Of a stretch of 64,000 nt of DNA, positions 44,532-51,964 are shown in pieces (the stretch's first letter is position 1; the number at the start of each line of letters is the position of its first letter). The DNA is from Microthrixaceae bacterium (GTDB lineage Bacteria > Actinomycetota > Acidimicrobiia > Acidimicrobiales > Microtrichaceae): the NCBI GenBank assembly GCA_020637215.1, contig JACJWI010000006.1, positions 124,001 through 188,000 on the forward strand, in the 5' to 3' direction. Made by a program: the position numbers and the translations under genes. The notes under the pieces are model-generated. The model was not told the origin of the DNA. It saw only the letters and a list, made by a program, of their open reading frames with translations, and did no database searches.

Positions 44532-44585
44532 CCGTTCTGTAGTGCGAGATCCACACGTTCGCCTGGATCTCGCACTACAGAACGG
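44532..44585. repeat. Long perfect palindrome, CCGTTCTGT family (copy B)
   Basis: 22-bp perfect arms (44532-44553 and 44564-44585), 10-base loop CACGTTCGCC. The arm begins CCGTTCTGTAGTGCGAG. Located directly after the stop of the 44611-45459 gene and before the pdxS promoter. Same outer end and loop length as copy A but a different inner stem. Confidence 0.95.
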
Positions 44586-44610
44586 CGGTCAGCGGCGCCG
44601 CGAACGGGGA

Positions 44611-45459
44611 TCAGAGCTCGTGGAGGACCGCAGCGCGGTAGTCGAGGGGCTGGGCGACGGTCGCCGCCACCGCGGGATCGATCCCGACGTCACCCTCGAT
44701 CACCGGCGCCATCCACAGGTGCGCGGTCGCCGGGGGGACGCCCGGTCGCTCGGTCCCGATCCGCTCGAGGTGCTCCAACGCCGCGGCCAGGCCCGGCGGG
44801 TAGCGGGTCATGGCCACCGCGGCCAGATCGGTGTGCACCGCCCGCTGGTCGCCCAGGCCGTCGGCCAGGATCTTGCCGGCGGCGTCGACGGTGCCGAGGA
44901 ACGGGCCGAGAAGGCCGACCACGACGGTGCCGTACCGGGCCGAGCCGTCCTTGATGCGTCCCAGCAGGTTGGCGGCGACGCCTTCGAGCTCCACGACGGT
45001 CAGCGAGTCGACCAGACCGCGGGTCACCACCAGCACGGCACGGTCCTCGGACGCCGCGGCCAGCGCGTTGGCCTCCACGCCGTCGATCACCCAGAGCTCG
45101 GGGTCGTTGACCCCGCTGGTGACGCCGAGCCCGTCGACGACGTTGGCCCACCGCGGTTCGTCCTCGGACGGCAGCGGTCGGGCGCCGACCTGGCCGAGCA
45201 CCCGGTCGAGCGCGCCGCGCACCTGGAGGCGCACGTACAGCGCCCACGCCCCGGCGACGACCACCAGGGCGAGCAGCCCGAGGAGCGGAGCGGCCACGAT
45301 CGCCACCACGACGGCGACGACCATGCCGGGCATGATCCCGAACAGCGACCAGGCGGTGACGACCGAGCCCGTCCGGGCGTCGAAGCCCGCGGTCCGGGCC
45401 GGATCGGAACTCGGTTCGGCGGTCCGTGACCCGTCGGAACGGGGAGGCGTTGCAGACAC
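44611..45459 (-). CDS. M48 (HtpX)-like membrane protein lacking the HEXXH motif
   Basis: 282 residues. N-terminal Ser/Pro tail, two membrane helices (about 34-72; GIMPGMVVAVVVAIVAAPLLGLLALVVVAGAW), then a domain patterned on M48 peptidases: WANVVDGLGVTSGVNDPELWVID, EANALAAASEDRAVLVVTRGLVDSLTVVELEGVAANLLGRIKDG. At the zinc site, HEXXH is replaced by NLLGR, and the downstream Glu ligand is also missing (HTDLAAVAMT). It is therefore predicted to be proteolytically inactive. GTG start is leaderless, with a -10 overlapping the pimA stop. Confidence 0.8.
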   Translation of the reverse strand: MSATPPRSDGSRTAEPSSDPARTAGFDARTGSVVTAWSLFGIMPGMVVAVVVAIVAAPLLGLLALVVVAGAWALYVRLQVRGALDRVLGQVGARPLPSEDEPRWANVVDGLGVTSGVNDPELWVIDGVEANALAAASEDRAVLVVTRGLVDSLTVVELEGVAANLLGRIKDGSARYGTVVVGLLGPFLGTVDAAGKILADGLGDQRAVHTDLAAVAMTRYPPGLAAALEHLERIGTERPGVPPATAHLWMAPVIEGDVGIDPAVAATVAQPLDYRAAVLHEL

Positions 45460-45467
45460 GGCGGTCC

Positions 45468-45473
45468 AGGCTA
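45468..45473 (-). promoter_or_regulatory. -10 element of the M48-like gene; doubles as pimA stop
   Basis: TAGCCT eight bases before GTG 45459. Its first three bases are the TAG stop codon of pimA. Confidence 0.5.
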
Positions 45474-46568
45474 CCCGGCGACGAGCTGGTGGTACCGCTG
45501 CAGGTACAGGTCGGTGAGGCGCTCGACGTCGAAGGGCTGCACCCGCTCCCAGCCGAGGTCGCGCTGCCGGGCGGCCTCCGCCGGGTCACCGAGCACCCGT
45601 CGCAGCCGATCGGCCAACGCCGCGGCGTCGCCGACCGGGGCGAGCAGCGCAGCGGGCTCGCGTGGGACCGACCCGTCGGGCGCCGGGGCGGTGGCGACCT
45701 TGGTGTAGCCGGGGATGTCGCTGGCCACCACCGGCGTCCGGGCCGCCATGGCCTCGAGCAGGATGACGCCGAAGGACTCCCCGCCGAGCGACGGGGCGCA
45801 GAACACGTCGGCCCCGGCCAGTCGGCGGTCCCGCTCGTGGTCGTCGATGCGACCGAGCCACTCGATGCGCTCGTCGGTGAAGCGGGCCTGCAGGGCGTCG
45901 GTGTCGGGTCCCGTGCCCGCCACCCAGATCCGCACCTCGGCGGGCAGCTCCTCCAGCGCGCTCAGCAGGACGTCGAGGCCCTTGCGGGGCTCGTGTCGTC
46001 CGACGAACAGCACCGTCGGGCCGTCGGTGGGCCACGGCTCGGCAGAGGCGAACCGCTGAACCTCCACCCCGTTGAACATGAGCTCGTAGTCGCCGTCGAG
46101 GTGGTCCCGAGCGAGGTCGCGGGCGTCCTCGGACACCGCGACGCGCAGGTCCAGACGGCGGGCACCCCACTGCACCAGCGGCTTCATGGCGGTGTAGGCG
46201 GGTTGGGAGCCAGCAGCGTGGAAGGTGCCGACGAGCGGGGCTGGCTTGAGCAGGAGCGACGTGACCGTCGGGCCGGGGGCGAGCGGCTCGTGGAGGTGCA
46301 CGACGTCGAACGCCTCGTCCCACAGCGCACGGATGGTGCGGAACTGAGCGGCGGGGTCGGGGGCGACCGGGGCGATCGAGCCGTTGGCCGCGGTGGGCAG
46401 GCTGTTGCCCAGCGGGGTCACGAACAACTCGGGCGGCGGACCGTCGCACGGGGCCAGCACACGGGTCTCGTGCCCGCGTCGACGCATGGAGCGCGCCAAG
46501 GCGAGGACCTGGCCCTGCACGCCGCCGGGCATGGTCAGGCTGTACGGGCAGACCAGGCCGATGCGCAT
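45471..46568 (-). CDS. pimA: Phosphatidylinositol alpha-mannosyltransferase (GT4)
   Basis: Transfers mannose from GDP-mannose to phosphatidyl-myo-inositol on the inner face of the membrane. 365 residues from ATG 46568. MRIGLVCPYSLTMPGGVQGQV with the Gly-Gly loop, VHLHEPLAPGP, GTFHAAG, VAVSEDAR, FVGRHEPRKGLDVLL (donor-phosphate Arg/Lys), and APSLGGESFGVILLEAMAA (EX7E motif). Position after pgsA and patA equals the mycobacterial PIM operon. Confidence 0.92.
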   Translation of the reverse strand: MRIGLVCPYSLTMPGGVQGQVLALARSMRRRGHETRVLAPCDGPPPELFVTPLGNSLPTAANGSIAPVAPDPAAQFRTIRALWDEAFDVVHLHEPLAPGPTVTSLLLKPAPLVGTFHAAGSQPAYTAMKPLVQWGARRLDLRVAVSEDARDLARDHLDGDYELMFNGVEVQRFASAEPWPTDGPTVLFVGRHEPRKGLDVLLSALEELPAEVRIWVAGTGPDTDALQARFTDERIEWLGRIDDHERDRRLAGADVFCAPSLGGESFGVILLEAMAARTPVVASDIPGYTKVATAPAPDGSVPREPAALLAPVGDAAALADRLRRVLGDPAEAARQRDLGWERVQPFDVERLTDLYLQRYHQLVAG

Positions 46569-46575
46569 CGGCGGC

Positions 46576-46581
46576 ACCCTA
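46576..46581 (-). promoter_or_regulatory. -10 element of pimA (leaderless); overlaps patA-like stop
   Basis: TAGGGT seven bases before the pimA ATG. Its TAG is the stop codon of the upstream acyltransferase gene. Confidence 0.5.
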
Positions 46582-47532
46582 CTGCGGGACGCCGGAGCCC
46601 TCGGCGGCCGGACCGGAGCCGTCGGCGGCCGGGCCGGTCCCGTCGGCGGCGCCCAGCGCCACGACGTCGCTCGGCCAGTTGGGCTGGAGCAGGTGCCACT
46701 GCTCGGGGGCGACCCGGATCAGGTCCTCCATCGCGAACGCGAGGTCCTGGGTGACCCGGGCGACGTCGTCGCGCAGCCGGCCCCGCCGCTCGGTGTCGAG
46801 CGGGGCGCCGACCACGCCGTGGCAGCGGCGGCCCCGGAAGTAGACCGCGGTCGGCAGCAGCGGCGACTCCGAACGCAGCGCCATCAGGGCCGGCCCGCCG
46901 GGCAGCGTGGTGCGCTCGCCGAAGAACTCGACCTCGATGCCGGTGCCCGACAGGTCCCGGTCGCACAGCAGGCACATGATGTCGCCGCGGGCGAGAGCGG
47001 CGGCCGACTCGGAGCCCGCTCCCGGCCCGAGCGGGATGATCTGCATGCCCAGTCCCCGGCGCAGCTCCAGGAACCACTCGTGGAGCTCGGGCGGCTCGAG
47101 CGTCTCGGCCACCGCGGTCACCGTCCAGCCGTGCTCGCTGCCGAGCCACCGGCCGGCCCACTCCCAGCCGCCCACGTGAGGCAGCGCCAGGATGGGGCCG
47201 ACTCCGCGGTCGAGGGCGTCGGCGATGTGCTCGAGCCCTTCGATCGTGAAGCCGTCGGAAACCTGGTCGGCGTTGAGGTCGGGCAGCCGGAGGGTGTCGA
47301 CCCAGTAGCGGGCGTAGCTCTCGAACACGTGGCGCACCGCCCGGCGGACCTGGGTGTCGGATGCGTCCGGGCCGAGCACCCGGCGCATGTTGCGCTCAGC
47401 GATCAGGCGCTGGTCGGCCGACAGCGGCACCGCGGCCTGAGCCAGTCCCCGGGCCGCGAACGCCGCCATGGGTTCCGGGAGGACGCGCACGAGCCGCGAC
47501 GCCAGCCGGAGTCCACCGACGGACAGTTCCAC
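46579..47532 (-). CDS. PIM acyltransferase (PatA-like, LpxL/HtrB fold)
   Basis: Expected to acylate mannose of PIM on the cytosolic face. 317 residues. ILALPHVGGWEWAG carries the conserved His and Glu of the LpxL-like family; VAETLEPPELHEWF, CLLCDRDLSGTGIEVEFFG and LPGGPALMALRSESPLLP are typical. The last 25 residues are Ala/Gly/Ser repeats (AADGTGPAADGSGPAAEGSG). Assigned to PatA by the pgsA-patA-pimA context. Confidence 0.85.
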   Translation of the reverse strand: MELSVGGLRLASRLVRVLPEPMAAFAARGLAQAAVPLSADQRLIAERNMRRVLGPDASDTQVRRAVRHVFESYARYWVDTLRLPDLNADQVSDGFTIEGLEHIADALDRGVGPILALPHVGGWEWAGRWLGSEHGWTVTAVAETLEPPELHEWFLELRRGLGMQIIPLGPGAGSESAAALARGDIMCLLCDRDLSGTGIEVEFFGERTTLPGGPALMALRSESPLLPTAVYFRGRRCHGVVGAPLDTERRGRLRDDVARVTQDLAFAMEDLIRVAPEQWHLLQPNWPSDVVALGAADGTGPAADGSGPAAEGSGVPQ

Positions 47533-47568
47533 GGCTCGCGCGGTCCGCTGCGTCCGGAGCGGGCCCGA

Positions 47569-48288
47569 TCAGGACCGCGGCCGACGAGCAGAGCGGGTCG
47601 CCCGCGTCTCGAGGCGTCGGGAGCGCTGCTCGGCCCAACGGGTGCCCGAGGTCCGGCCGGTGCGCCGGGCCCGCGAGCTGCGACGGTCCGACAGCGCCTT
47701 GGGCGGCGCCGCGGCCTGACGCCACACCTTCACGAAGCGCTGCCCGGCGGTGATCATGTTGAGCACCACGATCAGGGCGAGCACCGCCAGCAGCAGCGGC
47801 GGGAACAGCAGACCGACCGCCAGCATGATGAACCGCTCGGCCCGCTCGACCAGACCGCCGGAGCCGTCGAGGCCGAGGGCGTCGCCCTTGGCGCGGATGT
47901 AGGACACCAGCGACGCCGACACGTAGCAGGCCATCGGCAGGATGACGACGACCGGGCGACCGTCGGTGGCGGCCAGGTACCAGGTGACGCCGCCGAAGAG
48001 CAGGCCGTCGGTGAGGCGGTCCGACACCGAGTCGAAGAACGCGCCCCGCTGCGACGCGGTGCCCCACGCCTTGGCCACCGCGCCGTCGATCAGGTCGGGG
48101 ATGCCGGTGAGGACCAGGAAGAGCAGGCCGAGGTTGAGAGCCCCGGCCCCGATGGCCACGGCCGCGGCGACGGCCATGACGATCCCGGCAGCGGTGATCA
48201 TGTCGGCGGTGATGCCCAGGCGCTTGATGCTCTGGCCGATGGGCTTCACGGCGGCGTCGACCTGGGTGCGGAAGTTCCCGTCGAACAT
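47569..48288 (-). CDS. pgsA: CDP-alcohol phosphotransferase, phosphatidylinositol-phosphate synthase-like
   Basis: Makes phosphatidylinositol phosphate from CDP-DAG and inositol 1-phosphate. 239 residues, about six helices. The signature at about residues 64-89 (DLIDGAVAKAWG then GAFFDSVSD) keeps all four Asp, but the usual Ala-Arg is Ala-Lys. The C-terminal 45 residues are strongly basic (SDRRSSRARRTGRTSGTRW). Gene order HIT-pgsA-patA-pimA supports PI-phosphate synthase over phosphatidylglycerol-phosphate synthase. Confidence 0.88.
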   Translation of the reverse strand: MFDGNFRTQVDAAVKPIGQSIKRLGITADMITAAGIVMAVAAAVAIGAGALNLGLLFLVLTGIPDLIDGAVAKAWGTASQRGAFFDSVSDRLTDGLLFGGVTWYLAATDGRPVVVILPMACYVSASLVSYIRAKGDALGLDGSGGLVERAERFIMLAVGLLFPPLLLAVLALIVVLNMITAGQRFVKVWRQAAAPPKALSDRRSSRARRTGRTSGTRWAEQRSRRLETRATRSARRPRS

Positions 48289-48346
48289 GGGGGTGGAGGC
48301 CTCGTCTTCTGCGCCTCCGGACCGGTGACCGGGCGGCCACCACCGG

Positions 48347-48368
48347 AGTGCTAACTGGAGTTAGCACT
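48347..48368. promoter_or_regulatory. Perfect 22-bp palindrome upstream of pgsA (putative operator)
   Basis: AGTGCTAACT-GG-AGTTAGCACT, perfect 10-bp arms. A TAGGGT -10 for pgsA (48373-48368, minus) abuts it, so it would lie at the transcription start. The arms equal CIRCE half-sites but in reversed order, so it is not CIRCE. Likely a dimeric repressor site or a 5' mRNA hairpin. Confidence 0.6.
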
Positions 48369-48464
48369 ACCCTAACCCGAGCCGGACGAAAAGTGAAGCA
48401 CCTCCCCGATGGCGGCCACGCCGATCGGTCGGTGGCAGCGCCGCTCGGGCGACGAACGAGCCGG

Positions 48465-49055
48465 TCAGGCTGTCAGCGAGCCGTCGAGGTCCGACCAGTC
48501 CTCGGGGTTGTCCTCGGCGAAGAACTCGACGACCTCGCCCGACACCCCGTCGACCAAGACGATGCCGCGACGCGTCGGCGGGTCCTCGGCCGAATAGCAG
48601 AGGATCCGCCACGTCGGCCGGGACAGCCAGCCCTTCCACGCCATCTGCGCGGAGGCGTGGCCGACCGGGAAGCCGACCGCCCTCGCGGCGGCGGCCAGAG
48701 CCTCGGACTCCTCGACCGTCAGCGTCCAGCCCGCCACCATCCCGTAGGCGCCGAAGAGCACCAGCCCGACCCCGGCCCACAGGGTCCCGGCGTTGACCAG
48801 GGCGCTGTCGGTGTCGGACAGGGCGAACACGACCAGGCACGCCACGCCGATGACCAGGTAGATGGCAGCGGGAATCCGACGGCGGTTGTTGTTGGGGAAG
48901 GTGTACGGCCCGACGAACTCCGAGACGTTGAGGTCCTCGGGGAGCTCGTCGACGTAGTCGTCGCCGTGATCGAGGTCGTCGCCGTGGTCTGTGGGGTCGA
49001 CGTCGGCAGGGTCGTCGTCGATCTCGTCGGCGGCGTCGGGGCGGGGGTCGCTCAC
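48465..49055 (-). CDS. Unassigned membrane protein, two helices, acidic N-terminus
   Basis: 196 residues. Residues 1-45 are Asp/Glu-rich (DHGDDLDHGDDYVDELPED), then NVSEFVGPYTFPNNNRRRIP, helices at about 61-79 (IYLVIGVACLVVFALSD) and 90-110 (GTLWAGVGLVLFGAYGMVAGW). The cytosolic C-domain has VGFPVGHASAQMAWKGWLSRPTW and RRGIVLVDGVSGEVVEFFAEDNPEDW. GTG start is 7 bases after TACGGT (leaderless). No family recognised; lies between HIT and pgsA, where Mycobacterium has no counterpart that I recall. Confidence 0.8.
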   Translation of the reverse strand: MSDPRPDAADEIDDDPADVDPTDHGDDLDHGDDYVDELPEDLNVSEFVGPYTFPNNNRRRIPAAIYLVIGVACLVVFALSDTDSALVNAGTLWAGVGLVLFGAYGMVAGWTLTVEESEALAAAARAVGFPVGHASAQMAWKGWLSRPTWRILCYSAEDPPTRRGIVLVDGVSGEVVEFFAEDNPEDWSDLDGSLTA

Positions 49056-49062
49056 GCCGCGA

Positions 49063-49068
49063 ACCGTA
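49063..49068 (-). promoter_or_regulatory. -10 element of the 48465-49055 gene (leaderless)
   Basis: TACGGT seven bases before GTG 49055. Confidence 0.5.
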
Positions 49069-49094
49069 GCGGCCGCCCTGCTCCGACCACGAAG

Positions 49095-49166
49095 CGGCTC
49101 ACCCGCTGGCAGGCCATGCGGCTCACCCGCTGGCAGGCCATGCGGCTCACCCGCTGGCAGGCCATG
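49095..49166. repeat. 24-bp tandem repeat, three copies, at the HIT gene 3' end
   Basis: Three exact copies of a 24-bp unit starting CGGCTCACCCGCTGGCAGGC. The copy at 49143-49166 encodes the last residues of the HIT protein plus its TGA; the other two repeat the same end and stop downstream. Confidence 0.97.
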
Positions 49167-49689
49167 CGGCGCGCACCCGCTGCCGGGCCTCGTCGAGCGA
49201 CACGGGCAGCACCCGGGTCCCGCCGGCGACGGTCATGAAGTTGGCATCACCCACCCACCGGGGCACGCAGTGCACGTGCAGGTGGTCGGCCTGCGATCCC
49301 CCCGCCGCGGTGCCCAGGTTGATGCCGACGTTGACCGCGTCGCAGGCCAGGCCGGCCTTGAGGGCCACCACCGCGTCGCGGACCGTGGCCCACAGCTCGG
49401 CGAACTCGTCGGGGTCGAGGTCCTCCATCTCGGCCACCGCCCGCAGCGGCAGGACCATCAGATGCCCGGAGGTGTACGGGAAGCGGTTGAGGATGACGAA
49501 GCACCGCTGTCCACGACGCACGATCTGCTTGTCGTCGTCGCTGCCCGGAGCGGCCAGGATCCGCTCGAACAGGGTGCGGCCGTCGACGTCCGCTCCGGCG
49601 TCGGGCGCCACGCCCGACTCGTCACGACCGTCGGTGATGCCGGTGACGTAGGCGGATCGCCACGTGGCCCACAGGTGCTCGAGCGCCAC
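49147..49689 (-). CDS. HIT-family nucleotide phosphorylase/hydrolase (Ap4A-type)
   Basis: 180 residues. CFVILNRFPYTSGHLMVLPLR and the histidine triad DHLHVHCVPRW define the HIT family; residues NVGINLGTAAGGS precede it. The orthologous neighbour of pgsA1 in Mycobacterium (between thrS and pgsA1) is an Ap4A phosphorylase, hence the call. GTG start 3 bases after the thrS stop. The 3' end is triplicated as a 24-bp repeat. Confidence 0.9.
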   Translation of the reverse strand: MALEHLWATWRSAYVTGITDGRDESGVAPDAGADVDGRTLFERILAAPGSDDDKQIVRRGQRCFVILNRFPYTSGHLMVLPLRAVAEMEDLDPDEFAELWATVRDAVVALKAGLACDAVNVGINLGTAAGGSQADHLHVHCVPRWVGDANFMTVAGGTRVLPVSLDEARQRVRAAWPASG

Positions 49690-49692
49690 TGA

Positions 49693-51717
49693 CTACCTCT
49701 TGGACGCGACGTCGGCGGCCAGGCGCTGCACGAACGAGCCGAGCGTCACGTCGCGCTCGACCTCGCCCCGCTCGCCGTCGCGCGCCCTCGGGTTGACCCC
49801 GACGGTGCGGTGCGCGACGTCGTCGTCGCCGACGACGAGCACGTACGGGACCTTGTCGCCCTTGGCCCGGCGGATCCGGTTGCCGAGCGTCTCGTCCGCG
49901 GCGACGACCTCGGAACGGAACCCGTGGCCCCGGAGCTCCGCGGCGACCTCCGCCGCGTAGGCGGCGTGGGCGTCCGCGACCGGCAGCACCTTGGCCTGCA
50001 CCGGCGCCAGCCACGCCGGGAACGCCCCCGCGTAGTGCTCCAACAGCACGGCGAAGAACCGCTCGACGGATCCGAACAGCGCCCGGTGGATCATCACCGG
50101 CCGGTGCTTGTCGCCGTCCGCTCCGATGTAGCTGAGGTCGAAGCGCTGCGGCAGCATCAGGTCGACCTGGATCGTCGACATCTGCCAGGAGCGGCCGATG
50201 GCGTCGCGGGCCTGCACCGAGATCTTGGGGGCGTAGAACGCGCCGCCGCCCGGGTCCATGACCAGCTCGAGATCCTTGCCGGACGCCGCGACCCGCAGGG
50301 CTTCGGTCGCCTCGTCCCACTCGGCGTCGGAGCCGATCGCCTTGTCCTCGGGCTTGGTCGACAGCTCCAGGTAGAAGTCGTCGAGGCCGTAGTCGCGCAG
50401 CAGGTCCAGCACGAAGTCGAGCAGCGAGGAGATCTCGTCGCCCATCTGCTCCTTGGTGGTGAAGATGTGGGCGTCGTCCTGGGCGAATCCCCGCGCCCGG
50501 GTCAGGCCGTGGACCACGCCGGACTTCTCGTAGCGGTACACCGTGCCGAACTCGAACATCCGCAGCGGCAGGTCGCGGTACGAGCGCGTCCGGGACCGGT
50601 AGATGAGGATGTGGAACGGGCAGTTCATGGGCTTGAGGTAGTACTCGGTGCCCGTCCCGCCGGCGCCCGGGTCGAGCTCCATCGGCGGGTACATGCCGTC
50701 CGCGTACCACTCGAGGTGACCGGAGGTCTGGAACAGCTCGCCCTTGGTGATGTGCGGCGAGTACACGAACTCGTAGCCGGCCTCCTCGTGGCGTTGGCGC
50801 GAGTAGTCCTCCATCAGCCGACGCACGATGCCGCCCTTGGGGTGGAACACCGCGAGGCCCGAGCCGACCTCGTCGGGGAAGCTGAACAGGTCGAGCTCGA
50901 CGCCCAGGCGACGGTGGTCGCGCTTCTGGGCCTCCTCCAGGCGGTGGAGGTGCTCCTTCAGCTGCGCGTCGCTCGCCCAAGCGGTGCCGTAGATGCGCTG
51001 CAGCATCGGGTTCTTCTCGCTGCCCCGGAAGTAGGCGCCCGCGACGCGCATCAGCTGGAAGTGGCCGAGCCGGCCGGTCGACGGGACGTGAGGACCACGG
51101 CACATGTCCACGAACCCCGGGGTGTTGCGGTAGAAGCTGATCGTCGAGCCGCCCACCACATCCGCGGCGAGCTCGTCGGCCACCGCGTCGTCGATGCCGT
51201 CCCCGTCGCGCGCCGCGGCCGCGGCGAGGTCCATGAAGGTCCGCTTGTAGGGGTGTTCGGCCATGAGATCGCGGGCCTCGTCGACGGGCAGCTCGAAGCG
51301 CTCGAAGGGCTGGTTGGCCGCGATGATCCGACGCATCTCGGCGTCGATGCGCTCGAGGTCCTCCTCGGAGAACGTGGCGCCGTCGGGCAGCTCGAAGTCG
51401 TAGTAGAAGCCGTCGGCGATGGCGGGTCCGCCGGCGAAGGTGGCGCCGGGCCACAGCTTGAGGACCGCCTGGGCCAGCACGTGCGCGGTCGAGTGGCGCA
51501 GGTGTTCGAGCGCCTCGTCGTCCTTGACGGTGACGATGCGCACGGCGTCGCCGTCGTGCAGCGGTGCGGCCAGGTCGGTCGGTTCCCCGTTCACCTCGAC
51601 GACGACCGCGTCCTTGGCGAGCCGCTTGCCGATCGACGCGGCCAGGTCGGTGCCGGTGGCGCCCTCGGGCAGGGTGCGCTCGGAACCGTCGGGCAACGTG
51701 ATGGCGATGTCGGACAT
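49693..51717 (-). CDS. thrS: Threonyl-tRNA synthetase
   Basis: 674 residues. TGS domain (1-65; ITLPDGSERTLPEGATG), editing/SAD domain, class II core with zinc ligands (VDMCRGPHVPSTG for the SAD part; PMNCPFHILIY), motif 2 FEFGTVYRYEKSGVVHGLTRARGFAQDDAH, motif 3 and anticodon-binding C-domain. ATG 51717 is 7 bases after TAGCCT, giving a leaderless mRNA and no room for a T-box. Upstream 51731-51964 holds no gene or RNA element I can support. Confidence 0.98.
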   Translation of the reverse strand: MSDIAITLPDGSERTLPEGATGTDLAASIGKRLAKDAVVVEVNGEPTDLAAPLHDGDAVRIVTVKDDEALEHLRHSTAHVLAQAVLKLWPGATFAGGPAIADGFYYDFELPDGATFSEEDLERIDAEMRRIIAANQPFERFELPVDEARDLMAEHPYKRTFMDLAAAAARDGDGIDDAVADELAADVVGGSTISFYRNTPGFVDMCRGPHVPSTGRLGHFQLMRVAGAYFRGSEKNPMLQRIYGTAWASDAQLKEHLHRLEEAQKRDHRRLGVELDLFSFPDEVGSGLAVFHPKGGIVRRLMEDYSRQRHEEAGYEFVYSPHITKGELFQTSGHLEWYADGMYPPMELDPGAGGTGTEYYLKPMNCPFHILIYRSRTRSYRDLPLRMFEFGTVYRYEKSGVVHGLTRARGFAQDDAHIFTTKEQMGDEISSLLDFVLDLLRDYGLDDFYLELSTKPEDKAIGSDAEWDEATEALRVAASGKDLELVMDPGGGAFYAPKISVQARDAIGRSWQMSTIQVDLMLPQRFDLSYIGADGDKHRPVMIHRALFGSVERFFAVLLEHYAGAFPAWLAPVQAKVLPVADAHAAYAAEVAAELRGHGFRSEVVAADETLGNRIRRAKGDKVPYVLVVGDDDVAHRTVGVNPRARDGERGEVERDVTLGSFVQRLAADVASKR

Positions 51718-51724
51718 GGCTCGC

Positions 51725-51730
51725 AGGCTA
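51725..51730 (-). promoter_or_regulatory. -10 element of thrS (leaderless)
   Basis: TAGCCT seven bases before the thrS ATG. Confidence 0.5.
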
Positions 51731-51964
51731 CCGGCGGGCCGGAACCGGCCCGAACCCGGTTCCGGTTGCCGGCCGGTCCCGAGTCGTGCTCGTGGAGGTG
51801 TTCCGCCTGCTGAAGAAGCTCGGCGCCGGCACGCTTCACCCCCTGCCGCTCCACGACTTCGCCAGGACGGGCGGCCTCAGCGGTGTCGGGTCCGCATGGG
51901 ACCGGCCTTCGCCCTGCCGACCGCTGCCACCCGCGCCCGGGGTCTGCACGGTGTGGAAGTGATC

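Noticed and set aside
48347..48368. CIRCE (HrcA) element
   Set aside because: Half-sites are present but in the opposite order and with a 6-base rather than 9-base spacer; the downstream gene is not a chaperone gene.
51786..51962. 58-codon plus-strand frame upstream of thrS (starts MLVEVFRLLKKLGAG)
   Set aside because: No ribosome site or -10 at a fitting distance and no recognisable family; the second half looks like non-coding high-GC sequence.
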